The position numbers were made by a program, and so were the translations under genes. A stretch of DNA of 64,000 nt from an uncultured Acetatifactor sp. Its GTDB lineage: Bacteria; Bacillota; Clostridia; Lachnospirales; Lachnospiraceae. The notes beneath the pieces were generated by a model that searched no databases, had not been told where the DNA came from, and saw nothing but the letters and a program-made list of their open reading frames with translations. How positions within the stretch are numbered: the stretch's first letter is position 1; each line of letters opens with the position of its first letter. The stretch covers positions 189,045-253,044 of the forward strand of contig CAJTSE010000004.1 of assembly GCA_910578815.1 (NCBI GenBank), read 5' to 3'. Of the stretch, positions 6,969 through 15,830 are shown piece by piece.

Positions 6969-9200
6969 TCAGCCAAGACCGGTAAAGTGGCCGATGCCCT
7001 GCGGGTCTGCCGGGGGCAGGAAGCGGATATAATAATGGTTTTGGGAGCCGCCAGAGGGAACAAAGTCGATCAGGACGGTTTCCACACTGACAGCGTCTGT
7101 GCCAGTGGCGTCCGTGCCACGGCCACCCGTGGCCGGAGCCGCCGGATCATGGATTTCGGCCATTACGGTAACGGTAACATGAAACAGGTCTGCAAACTGC
7201 TGTATATGCTGATACTCTACCGGAGCGCCTGACGGCAAGGGGGTCAGGCCCTGGTCGTTTTGCAGTTCTACAAAGCGGTCTCGCAGGGCGCTGGCATTTT
7301 CGATTCCCGATATATTCATAAGGGGGAACATCGCCTCGAAAAAGCAGTTGTTGGCACTTTTGGATTGGAAACTCAGAATGCGGGATGCATTGGAGGACAA
7401 TCCTTCAACGCGCCGTATTCCGGAAGCTCTTGCCCCTACGGGCCGGGTAATCATGCGGGCTGTGGAGGCACTCTCCGTTTCCGGAGCGCCTGCAATCGTG
7501 CCGGCAGCGGAAGATGTTCCCGTTTCCGCGATTTCCGAGTTTACGGCGGATCCCGCGGCTGCTCCCGCTCCCGCCGCAGGTCTTGGCCTGTCGATAAAAT
7601 CATATTGTATCGGCAGGACGTCATGGGGTACCATGATCTGTACATCATGTACCATGCCGGAAATATAATCCCAAAGTGCATCCTTGTTTCCCATGATAGT
7701 GCTATATTCGGCCGCACCGCATTCCTGAAGAGTGGTGAGTTCATGGGCGGCGCGCAGGGCAATGCCCTCAATAATATTTTGTCCCTGAAGAAAATTCCCA
7801 GACAGATAATCGTGAATATGGGTGTCATGTTCACGTCCATCCGGAGTCTCCAGGAAAATGCCTTGCTTCGCCGTGGGAAGAAACAGTGACAGCATACTAA
7901 TCAGTGGCGTGGCAGGATCCAGTTGTTTCTCAAAATCAGGCGGGAACTTTTCAGGCAATTTCGGGATATTTTCCATCTTAGCGGGTCTGTAAAATTTACG
8001 TTTTGTTATGGATTTCGGGGTCGCCTCCGTTTTTAAGAATATGCTGGCTAAAAGTTTTAAAAAGCTTTTGCTCTGTCCCTGGACGGCGCTTTCGGTCTGT
8101 TTCGCCAAGGCTGGATGGATTATATCTCTGTCGCTTTCGGATTGATTTGCCATATCATGCAGGATCGCCCAGGCATCTTTCAAAATGTCAAGCCCTTGAT
8201 TAAGCGGAACGGTATAACGATAGCGGCCAAAACGTGTTGCACTGCGAGGCGGCGCACCTGCTCTTTCCAGAAAAAAGAACACAAAGCCTGTGTTGCGGAA
8301 CATGGCGGTATCTACATCCTGACTTTTGGATATGCTTGCTTTTTCACTTACCGTTCTCAAGTCCGTCGGTGCTTTCTCTTCCAATATCTGATTGGCTTTC
8401 AGGTAATCTGTGGAATGCAGTACTGTCAAGCTTGGATTATGGGTATAATGGCTTAAGCATGCTTCCTGTGAGAGAGTGTGTCTGATAAGTTTAAGCACAG
8501 TATCAAAGACATTGTGAGACCGTTTGGAATGTGCACTCTTTGCGAGACGAAGCTGCATTAGGTGATGCTGAGTTAAGGCCTGAACCATATCAAATGCTGA
8601 AAAGTTCTGCTGGGAGGGAATATTTCTGACGGGTCCCGCGGCGGCTGGCTTTGCCGTTTCCTTGTTGCCCGAAAGCGCATTCAGAGGAGTTTGTGCGTCC
8701 AGGCGGGCCAGCTCGGCAATCATTCTCAGGTAGGGAGAGCCGCTCATATGCTCCCAGGGCGGAGCAGGAGGCACAGGGGAGGCGTCAAGATTTTGGATGC
8801 CGACAAAGCTCAGCTCATCCTGCAGGATATTCAGGGCTGTCTGAAGCCAGGGATTTTTTTCACCGGTATTCATTCTTTCCGTCAGCAAATTCAGCAGTAC
8901 AAGCAGATAGCGCTGCTGGGCGGCTCTTTGTGGGGCAGTGTTAGGAAGTTCATCGTATTCCTGCGTGAGCCTTGCAAAATCCGGGCCAAACGCTCCAGGG
9001 TCAATGCCCTGTTCCCGAAGGCGGTCCGCCAGTGGAGTCGTTTGTTTCCGCTGGATCACGTCCTGAGCCGGCCTGCTGTAATGAATAAACATGCTTTTGC
9101 GGGAGGAAGCCGAGTCCTCTGTCTCGCAATGATTTCGGTCTGCGCGGCCTTTTGACTGCCGGGCAGTCATATACTTTTCCTGATCGGCAAATTCCAACAT
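6969..9200 (-). CDS. large protein with C-terminal OTU-like cysteine protease signature
   Basis: A 743-residue protein without signal peptide or clear membrane segments. The C-terminus shows the OTU-type pattern: NNCFFEAMFP (candidate nucleophile Cys) and, about 100 residues later, QNHYYIRF (candidate catalytic His), matching the D/N-x-C-F-F and H-Y-Y/N motifs of OTU deubiquitinase-like proteases. The N-terminus has a PAQDVIQRK motif like those near the start of contractile-injection cargo proteins. A middle block (HYTHNPSLTVLH, NTGFVFFFLE, then APPRSATRFGRYRYTV) is conserved-looking and may be a second enzymatic domain. The ATG at 9200 is chosen because AGGAGGA lies 8 bases upstream; an in-frame TTG at 9248 has none. 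Likely an effector or toxin, by inference. Confidence 0.65.
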   Translation of the reverse strand: MLEFADQEKYMTARQSKGRADRNHCETEDSASSRKSMFIHYSRPAQDVIQRKQTTPLADRLREQGIDPGAFGPDFARLTQEYDELPNTAPQRAAQQRYLLVLLNLLTERMNTGEKNPWLQTALNILQDELSFVGIQNLDASPVPPAPPWEHMSGSPYLRMIAELARLDAQTPLNALSGNKETAKPAAAGPVRNIPSQQNFSAFDMVQALTQHHLMQLRLAKSAHSKRSHNVFDTVLKLIRHTLSQEACLSHYTHNPSLTVLHSTDYLKANQILEEKAPTDLRTVSEKASISKSQDVDTAMFRNTGFVFFFLERAGAPPRSATRFGRYRYTVPLNQGLDILKDAWAILHDMANQSESDRDIIHPALAKQTESAVQGQSKSFLKLLASIFLKTEATPKSITKRKFYRPAKMENIPKLPEKFPPDFEKQLDPATPLISMLSLFLPTAKQGIFLETPDGREHDTHIHDYLSGNFLQGQNIIEGIALRAAHELTTLQECGAAEYSTIMGNKDALWDYISGMVHDVQIMVPHDVLPIQYDFIDRPRPAAGAGAAAGSAVNSEIAETGTSSAAGTIAGAPETESASTARMITRPVGARASGIRRVEGLSSNASRILSFQSKSANNCFFEAMFPLMNISGIENASALRDRFVELQNDQGLTPLPSGAPVEYQHIQQFADLFHVTVTVMAEIHDPAAPATGGRGTDATGTDAVSVETVLIDFVPSGGSQNHYYIRFLPPADPQGIGHFTGLG

Positions 9201-9426
9201 TGTCTGTTCCTCCTGAGCAAGTGTGCCGTACCGTTGATATTCAGCCAAATCTCACTGTCTGATTCCCTGTCGGACTGTATTGTTTTCGGTCAACGATGCC
9301 GCCGCATCACCTCTTTCAAACTTATAAGAATTTTATCACAACAGCGCAGTATATGACAGCAATATGGCAGAAAAGCCAATGTGCGGGTGGGAAAAAGCAG
9401 AATCCACAGGGGGCTGAAATTTTCTG

Positions 9427-9455
9427 TTGACATGGTTTATTATATGTGTTAATCT
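9427..9455 (+). promoter_or_regulatory. promoter of TetR-ABC operon
   Basis: Perfect TTGACA at 9427-9432 and TAATCT at 9450-9455, spacer 17. It lies in the 363-base divergent region between the OTU gene (start at 9200) and the TetR gene. No comparably good promoter was found for the minus strand. Confidence 0.7.
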
Positions 9456-9464
9456 AAATTAGAT
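9452..9464. promoter_or_regulatory. palindromic operator, probable TetR binding site
   Basis: ATCTAAATTAGAT is a perfect palindrome around a central A. It overlaps the -10 box of the promoter at 9427-9455, the usual place for an autoregulatory TetR operator. A second AT-rich partial repeat (TTTTAAAAC, then TTTAAAAC) follows downstream. Confidence 0.55.
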
Positions 9465-9563
9465 GTTTTAAAACGATTGATTTAAAACAAGCAATTTTGA
9501 ATATACAGCAGGATATAATGCAAAATTGCAGCAAATAGATCAGGCCGAGAAAGGAGATGCAGT

Positions 9564-10148
9564 ATGCCGCCAAAGGCAAAATTTTCAAGGGAAGAAATTG
9601 TGGAGGCCGCGCTGACAATCATCAGAAAGGAAGGAGCCGATGCACTGACGGCAAGAGCGCTGGGAGAAAAACTGCATAGCTCGGCCAGGCCGATTTTTAC
9701 AGTTTTTCGAAATATGGAAGAGGTCCAGCTGGAGGTATTGACCGCCGCCAGAGCGCTTTACAGGGAATATGTGCAGCGGGGACTGGCGGAAACGCCGGCA
9801 TTTAAGGGAGTGGGAACACAGTACATTCTATTTGCCGTCAACGAGCCGAAGCTGTTTCAGCTTCTTTTTATGACAGATCACAGTCAGGTGCCGGAGCTTT
9901 CAACGGTGCTTCCGCTGATCGACGAGAGCTATGAGCAGATATTGCTGTCCGTTCAGGAGGGCTACGGAGTAGATCAGATTACTGCCGAAAAGCTGTACCG
10001 TCATTTGTGGATATATTCTCACGGTATCGCAGCCTTGTGTGCCACGGGAATGTGTCGTTTCACCGGGGAAGAGATCGGCAGGATGATGACGGAGGTATTT
10101 GTCAGCCTCTTAAAGAACAGGGAGAGTTTAGTGCAGCGTAAAGGTTAA
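9564..10148 (+). CDS. TetR/AcrR family regulator with WHG-type C-domain
   Basis: A 194-residue one-component repressor. Residues 8-55 are the TetR helix-turn-helix (FSREEIVEAALTIIRKEGAD, then LTARALGEKLHSSARPIFTVFRNMEEV). The C-terminal ligand domain has the IYSHGIAAL stretch seen in WHG-type TetR proteins. Its start has AAAGGAG 7 bases upstream. The neighbouring ABC transporter genes at 10275 and 10979 are on the same strand and are the likely target, with the palindrome at 9452 as operator. Ligand unknown. Confidence 0.9.
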   Translation: MPPKAKFSREEIVEAALTIIRKEGADALTARALGEKLHSSARPIFTVFRNMEEVQLEVLTAARALYREYVQRGLAETPAFKGVGTQYILFAVNEPKLFQLLFMTDHSQVPELSTVLPLIDESYEQILLSVQEGYGVDQITAEKLYRHLWIYSHGIAALCATGMCRFTGEEIGRMMTEVFVSLLKNRESLVQRKG

Positions 10149-10274
10149 TTATTTTCTTGCCGGGCAGAAGAAAAGATTGAAAAGTATCATTTTTAATCTC
10201 GGAATTTGTGACGCTGTGCGTCCCAAAGTTCCTGCAGATTTAGGTGCCGCTTGCGCGGCGGAATGAGAGGAATT

Positions 10275-10967
10275 ATGATTGAAGTAAAAGAAATTACAAA
10301 GAACTATGGAAGCGGTGAAAGCAGTTTTCAGGTATTGAAGGGAATCAGTCTGAAAATAGAGGACGGAGAGTTTGTGGTGATTCTGGGGGCATCCGGATCG
10401 GGAAAATCTACCTTTCTAAATGTGACTTCGGGGCTGGAGCGGCCGGAGGGAGGGAAGGTGCTGTATGACGGGAAGGATATTACAGCTTTTTCCGACAGTG
10501 AGTTGACCGAGTTTCGAAAAGAAAACGTAGGCTTTATCTTTCAGCAGTATTATCTGCTACAGAATATGAACGTTGAGAAAAACGTAAAAATGGGGGCTGA
10601 CCTGGCCGGCAACCGGGATTATAAGAAGGTGATCGAAGCCGTGGGGCTGGGGAAGAAGCTGCATAAATATCCAAGTGAGCTTTCCGGCGGCGAGCAGCAG
10701 CGTGTCTCCGTGGCAAGAGCCTTGGCAAAGAATCCGAAATATTTATTCCTGGACGAGCCTACGGGAGCGCTGGATGAAGAAACAGGGCGGCAGGTGCTGG
10801 ATTATATCTGTGGGCTGCAGAAGGAATACGGATTTACCGTCATTATGGTAACACATAACCTGAATCTTGCGGAAATGGCAGATACCGTAATCCGAATGAA
10901 CAGTGGAAGAGTAGCGGGGATCTATAAAAATCAGGTACGGAAGACGGCGTATGAGATTGGCTGGTAA
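10275..10967 (+). CDS. ABC transporter ATP-binding protein, MacB/LolD type
   Basis: About 230 residues with Walker A GASGSGKST, Q-loop FQQYYLLQNMNV, signature LSGGEQQRVSVARAL and Walker B YLFLDEPTGALDEETG, ending in the switch His of VMVTHNLNLAEMA. This is the MacB/FtsE/BceA group, which powers FtsX-type permeases such as the next gene. The ATG at 10275 gives the usual MIEVKEITKNYG start with GAGAGG 4 bases before it; an ATG at 10263 is possible. The about 125 bases upstream hold no gene. Confidence 0.9.
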   Translation: MIEVKEITKNYGSGESSFQVLKGISLKIEDGEFVVILGASGSGKSTFLNVTSGLERPEGGKVLYDGKDITAFSDSELTEFRKENVGFIFQQYYLLQNMNVEKNVKMGADLAGNRDYKKVIEAVGLGKKLHKYPSELSGGEQQRVSVARALAKNPKYLFLDEPTGALDEETGRQVLDYICGLQKEYGFTVIMVTHNLNLAEMADTVIRMNSGRVAGIYKNQVRKTAYEIGW

Positions 10968-10978
10968 AGGAGAAAACG

Positions 10979-12127
10979 ATGGTAGTGGGAATAAAGGACG
11001 GGGCAAAGCTTGCCGGGATTGTGATTAGTTCTTTCTGCGCGGTATTTGTATGCACCTTGTTTTTAAATTATCAGGCAGACATTACAGGGATTGAAAAGGA
11101 AATTGTTTCGGAACAGATGTTTAATTTTTACAAGGCCCAGGTGTCTACGGGAAAAATGGTCAGCGGACTTTCAGGGGGCTGTCTGTGTCTGACGTCGGCG
11201 GTAATGCTGCTGTTCTTTATCAAGCAGTATATTGACACTCATAATAAGGAGCTGGGCATATTAAAGGCATTGGGCTGCTCAAATTTAAAGATTGCCGGAA
11301 ACTTCTGGGTGTTTGGCAGCAGTGTTTTTCTGGGTACGGCCATGGGATTTGCCGGGGCATTTCTGCTCATGACTTTCTTTTATGAGGTACAGAATAAGGA
11401 TCAGCTTTTGCCGGAATTCCCGGTGCGGTTTCATCCGGAGATTTTTTTGTATCTGGTAGTACTTCCTGCGGCAGCCTTTTCGCTCCTGGCGGTCTTTTAT
11501 GCCTGGCGCAGGCTGAAGATGCCGGTTTTAAATCTGTTGCGGGACAGTATGTCCGACGGCGGGAAAAGAAAAAAGCATAAGGCTGATCAAAGCAGCGGCG
11601 GTCTGTTCTTGGAGGATCTGAAAAGGAATACCCTGCGGAATAAAAAGGTGCTGGCGTTTTTTATTGTATTTGCGTCTTTCTGCTTTTCTGCCATGACCCA
11701 GATGTCCTTCAGCATGGATGAGCTGGCCAGTGCGATGATGGGGATCATGATTATGCTCATCGGGCTGGTGTTGGCCTGCACTACTCTGTTTCTGGCGATT
11801 ACTACGGTGATCGGCTGCAATAAGAAAACCATTGCCATGATGAGAGTGTTCGGGTATTCTCAGAAGGAATGCAGTCAGGCAATCTTAGGGTGCTACAGAC
11901 CCATGGCTTATATCGGTTTCGCCCTGGGAACAATGTACCAGTACGTATTGCTGCGGATTGCGGTGGACATTGTCTTTCGGGATATGGAAGGTATGCCGGA
12001 ATACAAATTTGATTTTCCGGTGATGCTGATCTCTCTTGGGGTTTTTGCCGTTATTTATGAGCTTGTAATGTACGTTTATTCAGGAAGGATCAGTAAAATT
12101 TCGGTAAAAGAGATTATGCTGGAATAA
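10979..12127 (+). CDS. FtsX-like ABC transporter permease
   Basis: A 382-residue membrane protein starting 11 bases after the ATPase stop with AAGGAG as ribosome site. It has an N-terminal hydrophobic segment, then two FtsX-like halves: the first with CLCLTSAVMLLFFIKQYI and ELGILKALGCS, the second with FFIVFASFCFSAM and IAMMRVFGYSQKE. The KALG and VFGYS loops are typical of the cytoplasmic coupling region. Partner of the ATPase at 10275. It probably exports a peptide or hydrophobic compound under TetR control; the substrate is not known. Confidence 0.85.
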   Translation: MVVGIKDGAKLAGIVISSFCAVFVCTLFLNYQADITGIEKEIVSEQMFNFYKAQVSTGKMVSGLSGGCLCLTSAVMLLFFIKQYIDTHNKELGILKALGCSNLKIAGNFWVFGSSVFLGTAMGFAGAFLLMTFFYEVQNKDQLLPEFPVRFHPEIFLYLVVLPAAAFSLLAVFYAWRRLKMPVLNLLRDSMSDGGKRKKHKADQSSGGLFLEDLKRNTLRNKKVLAFFIVFASFCFSAMTQMSFSMDELASAMMGIMIMLIGLVLACTTLFLAITTVIGCNKKTIAMMRVFGYSQKECSQAILGCYRPMAYIGFALGTMYQYVLLRIAVDIVFRDMEGMPEYKFDFPVMLISLGVFAVIYELVMYVYSGRISKISVKEIMLE

Positions 12128-12152
12128 AGCACTGACGATTCTAAAATATATG

Positions 12153-12181
12153 TTGACAGATCATGGAAAGAAGTTTATAGT
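12153..12181 (+). promoter_or_regulatory. strong promoter of a short transcription unit
   Basis: TTGACA at 12153-12158 and TATAGT at 12176-12181 with a 17-base spacer, just after the permease gene. It points at the 25-codon ORF at 12228, which ends before the hairpin at 12360. Confidence 0.7.
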
Positions 12182-12227
12182 AATTGATGTAACTGTAAAC
12201 GAGTTTGAAAGAAAGGAGGCAAATGCA

Positions 12228-12305
12228 ATGACAAGGTTAGGAAAGCATCAGGCAGTAAGAACAAAGAGCAGTCAATGTATTGTCTCCCGGATGATAGATG
12301 CGTAG
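12228..12305 (+). CDS. small ORF, 25 residues, in its own transcription unit
   Basis: An ATG preceded by AAAGGAGG (gap about 8) and by a near-consensus promoter. It codes for a basic 25-residue peptide beginning MTRLGKHQAVRTKSSQ with one Cys near the middle. The hairpin at 12360-12411 with a short T run closes the unit. The combination is better than chance, so a real peptide or a regulatory leader is possible. No family recognised. The rest of the gap (12416-12637) holds no convincing gene. Confidence 0.45.
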   Translation: MTRLGKHQAVRTKSSQCIVSRMIDA

Positions 12306-12359
12306 AAGCTGTTGTCGGATGATATATCCGGCAGGGCGGTCTGAACAGGCGGATAGGAA

Positions 12360-12415
12360 GCGGCATGACATACATGATATACTGACTTTGGTATATTAGT
12401 GTGTATGCCGCTTTT
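12360..12415 (+). terminator. long imperfect hairpin with T4 tail
   Basis: GCGGCAT at 12360-12366 pairs with ATGCCGC at 12405-12411, and the inner parts (ATATAC against GTATAT) extend the stem. TTTT follows. It probably ends the short unit that begins at 12153. Confidence 0.55.
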
Positions 12416-12637
12416 GTGCGCTCTTACGGCGCGGGTTTTGCCCGGCAGGGCAGGTGTAAAGCGCATAAAAATCAGCATCAACTATCGGGGGGCATTATAC
12501 ATACAGGAACGTATGGGAATCAGGGAAAGGCAGGAAAGCACAGTATCAGGTAATCTCACTGGTATGTGTCTGGAAGCTTGGAAGTAATCTTCCAAATATT
12601 GAAGTGATGTCCGTTGAAGCGGACAAGGGGTGTAACC

Positions 12638-14968
12638 ATGAATTTACCGAACAGTTTTACAAAGGTATTAGAGAAATATGGAATTAATAAGGGTGATGTA
12701 GTATTTGCCGCCATGGCGGATCTGGACGAGGAATTTCGTTTTGCGGATTCCATTGTTGCCATTACGGATAAGAAGCTGATCGTGGCCAGATACCCATACA
12801 GGGAGAAGCGGGAGTACCGGCTTGGCGGCTATGACAGCTGGGCAGTTCAGAATGCTAAAGACAGTGCGGAAAAGATGGTGGAGCCGGCTGTGCTTTTCTA
12901 CGAACTGGAGGATGTAGAGAAGCTGGAGGTATTGCGTCAGGTCAGTACGGGAGTACTGATGGGAAAGATCAAGGGGACGGAGCGGTATTTGTGTCAGTTT
13001 TCCAACACGAAAATGGAGGCATTCATGCGGATGTGTCGTCTTCTGGAGAAGTCGCAGAAGGGCGAAGAAATTTCTGCGGAAGATCTGGATGTGAAACGGG
13101 GAAAAGAGTGCTGTCCAAAGTGCGGCATGATTTATCCGGATCAGGAACGGAAGGTCTGCCCCAAGTGTATGGATAAAAGATCTATTTTGTGGAGGATAGT
13201 GGGTTATTTCAAGCCATATAAGGGCATGTTGGCCGTGATGATGTTCTGTTATCTTGCCACGGCGGGATTAAATTTGATATGGCCGTACTTAAGTGGTACC
13301 ATCTTGTATGATAAGGTGCTGGCAAAGGATGAAGCGCTTTTGGCTGCATTTCGTGTCCCTGCAGGCCGGTTTGTACTGGCATTGGGCATATTGGTTATTG
13401 TTATGATCCTGACAAAGGTGTTGATTCAGGGCCTTGGTATATTGCAGGGCGCATTGACTGCCAGAATTGCTCCGGAAGTGGTGAGCAGGCTGAAAAGTCA
13501 GGTTTTTGAATCTATGGGGAAGCTTTCCATCAGCTTTTTTACGAAGCGTCAGACCGGAGGCCTGATGACTCGGGTTTCCGATGATGCAGATGAAATATCC
13601 AGCTTTTTCATAGACGGGATTCCCTACTTTTTTATTAATGTGGGAACCATTATCGCCACATTAGTTATTATGTTCATTTTAAGCCCGCTGTTGGCGGTGG
13701 CGTCTATCGTTCTGATGCCGGTACTGTTTTGCATCAGCTATTTTATGATGCCCAGACTCTGGCATTATTACGGAAAGCGGCACCGGGCCAATAGAAGGCT
13801 GAACAGCCAGATGAACGAGAATCTGACTGGGGCCAGAGTGGTTAAAGCCTTCGGACAGGAAGAGCAGGAAATGACCCGTTTTACAAAGAGCAACACAAGA
13901 GTGCGGGATGCCGAAGTAGATGTGGCCGGCTATGACTGTCGGTTTTCGGCGCTGTATTACCTGGTGGAGGACTTTTTGACCTTCCTTGTCTGGGCAGTGG
14001 GATCGGCGTTGATTATCAGCGGTTCGGATATGGAGCTGGGACTTTTGATTACTTTTTCAGGCTATGTAGGACAGTTAAAGTGGCCGTTGGAATTTATGTC
14101 CCGTATTTTCCGCTGGTATACCAGTGCCATGAATTCTGCCCAGCGTATGTTTGAGATTATTGATGCCGTGCCTGAAGTGAAGGAAGCGGCAGATCCGGTA
14201 AGGCCGGATAGTCTTAGGGGAGAGATCGAACTTAGGAATGTTACCTTTGGCTATGAGCCAAACAAGCCCGTATTAAAGGATGTGAGTTTCCGAGTGGAAG
14301 CAGGGGAAGTGCTGGGTATTGTGGGGCGTTCTGGTGCCGGAAAATCTACGCTGGTGAATTTGATTTCCCGTCTGTATGATGCAGGAGAGGGAGAGGTGCT
14401 GGTGGACGGCATTAATGTAAAACAGTACGGTTTTAAGGAGCTTCGGAAGAATGTGGCCATGGTGTCTCAGGAGACCTATATCTTTATGGGGACGGTGGCT
14501 GAGAATATTGCCTATGCCAGACCGGATGCCACACGGGAAGAGATTATAAAGGCGGCGGTACAGGCCAGCGCCCATGACTTTATCTGCAAGATGCCCCAGG
14601 GGTATGATACGATCATCGGTGCATCCAGCCGTGCTCTTTCGGGCGGTGAAAAGCAGCGGATTTCCATAGCCAGAGCGATTCTTGCTGATCCGAAGATATT
14701 GATTCTGGACGAGGCCACATCGGCAGTGGATACGGAGACGGAGCTGGCTATTCAGAAATCGTTGGAACAGCTTGAAAAGGGCAGGACGGTGCTGTCCATT
14801 GCCCACAGACTGTCAACCCTGCGTAACGCTGATCATTTGATTGTGATCGACGACGGACGGGTAACGGAGTCGGGGACGCATAAGGAGCTGATGGAAAAGA
14901 AAGGAACCTTCTTTAAGCTGAGCGAGCTGCAGACAAAGGCTTTGGCGATGCGGGGGGTGGAAGTTTGA
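12638..14968 (+). CDS. ABC half-exporter with N-terminal zinc ribbon
   Basis: A 776-residue type IV ABC exporter subunit. Residues 1-150 form a soluble domain (PH-like by look), residues about 157-178 hold two CxxC pairs (CCPKCG and CPKC) forming a zinc ribbon, then a six-helix membrane domain (about 190-480) and an ATPase domain with GRSGAGKST, SGGEKQR and ILILDEATSAVD. The ATG at 12638 has AAGGGG 7 bases upstream. The gene at 15831 has the same architecture, and a DUF1854 gene lies between. Similar ABC/DUF1854 sets occur next to cyanophycin genes in other bacteria; none are visible here. The two halves likely form a heterodimer. Confidence 0.85.
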   Translation: MNLPNSFTKVLEKYGINKGDVVFAAMADLDEEFRFADSIVAITDKKLIVARYPYREKREYRLGGYDSWAVQNAKDSAEKMVEPAVLFYELEDVEKLEVLRQVSTGVLMGKIKGTERYLCQFSNTKMEAFMRMCRLLEKSQKGEEISAEDLDVKRGKECCPKCGMIYPDQERKVCPKCMDKRSILWRIVGYFKPYKGMLAVMMFCYLATAGLNLIWPYLSGTILYDKVLAKDEALLAAFRVPAGRFVLALGILVIVMILTKVLIQGLGILQGALTARIAPEVVSRLKSQVFESMGKLSISFFTKRQTGGLMTRVSDDADEISSFFIDGIPYFFINVGTIIATLVIMFILSPLLAVASIVLMPVLFCISYFMMPRLWHYYGKRHRANRRLNSQMNENLTGARVVKAFGQEEQEMTRFTKSNTRVRDAEVDVAGYDCRFSALYYLVEDFLTFLVWAVGSALIISGSDMELGLLITFSGYVGQLKWPLEFMSRIFRWYTSAMNSAQRMFEIIDAVPEVKEAADPVRPDSLRGEIELRNVTFGYEPNKPVLKDVSFRVEAGEVLGIVGRSGAGKSTLVNLISRLYDAGEGEVLVDGINVKQYGFKELRKNVAMVSQETYIFMGTVAENIAYARPDATREEIIKAAVQASAHDFICKMPQGYDTIIGASSRALSGGEKQRISIARAILADPKILILDEATSAVDTETELAIQKSLEQLEKGRTVLSIAHRLSTLRNADHLIVIDDGRVTESGTHKELMEKKGTFFKLSELQTKALAMRGVEV

Positions 14969-15170
14969 GAAGAAAATCAAATTGCGTTCCGCAATTTTCG
15001 CTCACGGCAGAGGCCGCTTCGCGAAGATTTTCTACGGCGCAAGTGCGGCGCCTTTCTCACACTGAAAAACGCAAGCGAACGAGTTCGCTTGGACGGCGTT
15101 TTTCACGCTCTGCTCAAGGTGGAAGGAAACTGTTAAGATATTTATATGGGAGCGCTAAAGCTGCTCCCAC
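14969..15170. other. palindrome-rich spacer between ABC gene and DUF1854 gene
   Basis: 202 bases packed with short inverted repeats: AATTGCG-TTC-CGCAATT near 14990-15000, GGCGC/GCGCC near 15040, AAGCGAAC/GTTCGCTT near 15070-15090, and TGGGAGC/GCTCCCA near 15148-15170 just before the ribosome site. One frame is open across it but its product is Arg/Ser-rich and unlike a protein. It may fold as RNA and set the ratio of the ABC subunits and the DUF1854 protein. Confidence 0.5.
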
Positions 15171-15182
15171 ATGGAGGTAAAA

Positions 15183-15764
15183 ATGGAAGAAAACAGAGAA
15201 AACGAAATGCCGGATTTGCTGGATCTGCAGGAGTTTGATGAAGAGGCATTGAAAAGAGAGTCGGAAGAGGTTCTGCAGATGCGGTTTCTTACCCCTGAAA
15301 ACGCAGAGTTTCGCCGTACGGACGGCGGCTTCCTCTCTTTGAAGCTGGAGGATAAGGAGTACGACAGGATCGGCGTGTATCTGACCTTTCCCCTGACAAA
15401 CCCCGAAGAGTTTATTTCTATCCGGGAGACGGATGAGAAGGCGAAGGAGATCGGTATTATTCAAAGTCTGAAGGATATGGAGAAGGACGTGCAGGAGATG
15501 ATCAGGGAGCAGGTGCGCCTGCGTTACTTTATGCCTGTGATCCGCAAGGTGATGGACGTGAAAGACGAGTACGGGTATGCCTACTGGCATGTGATGACGG
15601 ATTTTGGAGCATGCCGTTTTACTACCCATATGGGCGGAGACGCCGTTATCAATATCGGCGGCGCCAGATACCAGATCACGGACATTGACGGAAACAGGTA
15701 TGAGCTGCCGGATCTGTATGCACTGACAGTGATGGAGCGCAAAAAACTGGACCTGTTCATATAA
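15183..15764 (+). CDS. DUF1854 family protein
   Basis: A 193-residue soluble protein. The first about 45 residues are acidic and variable; the core has YFMPVIRKVMDVKDEYGYAY, WHVMTDFGACRFT and INIGGARYQITDIDGNRYELPD, the conserved blocks of DUF1854 (Asp-Gly-Asn-Arg-Tyr near the end). The ATG at 15183 has GGAGG 5 bases upstream. It lies between two zinc-ribbon ABC half-exporters, a linkage known from cyanophycin-associated clusters. It likely works with the exporter at the membrane face, but its activity is unknown. Confidence 0.8.
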   Translation: MEENRENEMPDLLDLQEFDEEALKRESEEVLQMRFLTPENAEFRRTDGGFLSLKLEDKEYDRIGVYLTFPLTNPEEFISIRETDEKAKEIGIIQSLKDMEKDVQEMIREQVRLRYFMPVIRKVMDVKDEYGYAYWHVMTDFGACRFTTHMGGDAVINIGGARYQITDIDGNRYELPDLYALTVMERKKLDLFI

Positions 15765-15774
15765 CGACAAGCGA

Positions 15775-15814
15775 AGAAAAACAAGCGGCTTAAGAAGGAG
15801 ACATTTGTTTTTCG
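15775..15814 (+). repeat. hairpin repeat, related copy near 34.5 kb
   Basis: GAAAAACAA and TTGTTTTTC form a 9-bp stem around AAGCGGCTTAAGAAGGAGACAT. The same arms and most of the loop recur at 34517-34555. It lies between the DUF1854 gene and the second ABC gene, 17 bases before the latter's start. Confidence 0.7.
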
Positions 15815-15830
15815 AAAAAGGGAGTTTATC

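Noticed and set aside
7348..7668. Open frames on the plus strand inside the OTU gene region (106, 209 and 154 codons).
   Set aside because: Shadows of the minus-strand gene, which has clear motifs and a strong ribosome site.
9249..9426. A promoter for the OTU gene on the minus strand.
   Set aside because: Only weak boxes with poor spacing were found, so I did not call it.
14965..15180. A 71-codon open frame after the first ABC gene.
   Set aside because: The product is Arg/Ser-rich and the DNA is full of palindromes; no ribosome site fits.
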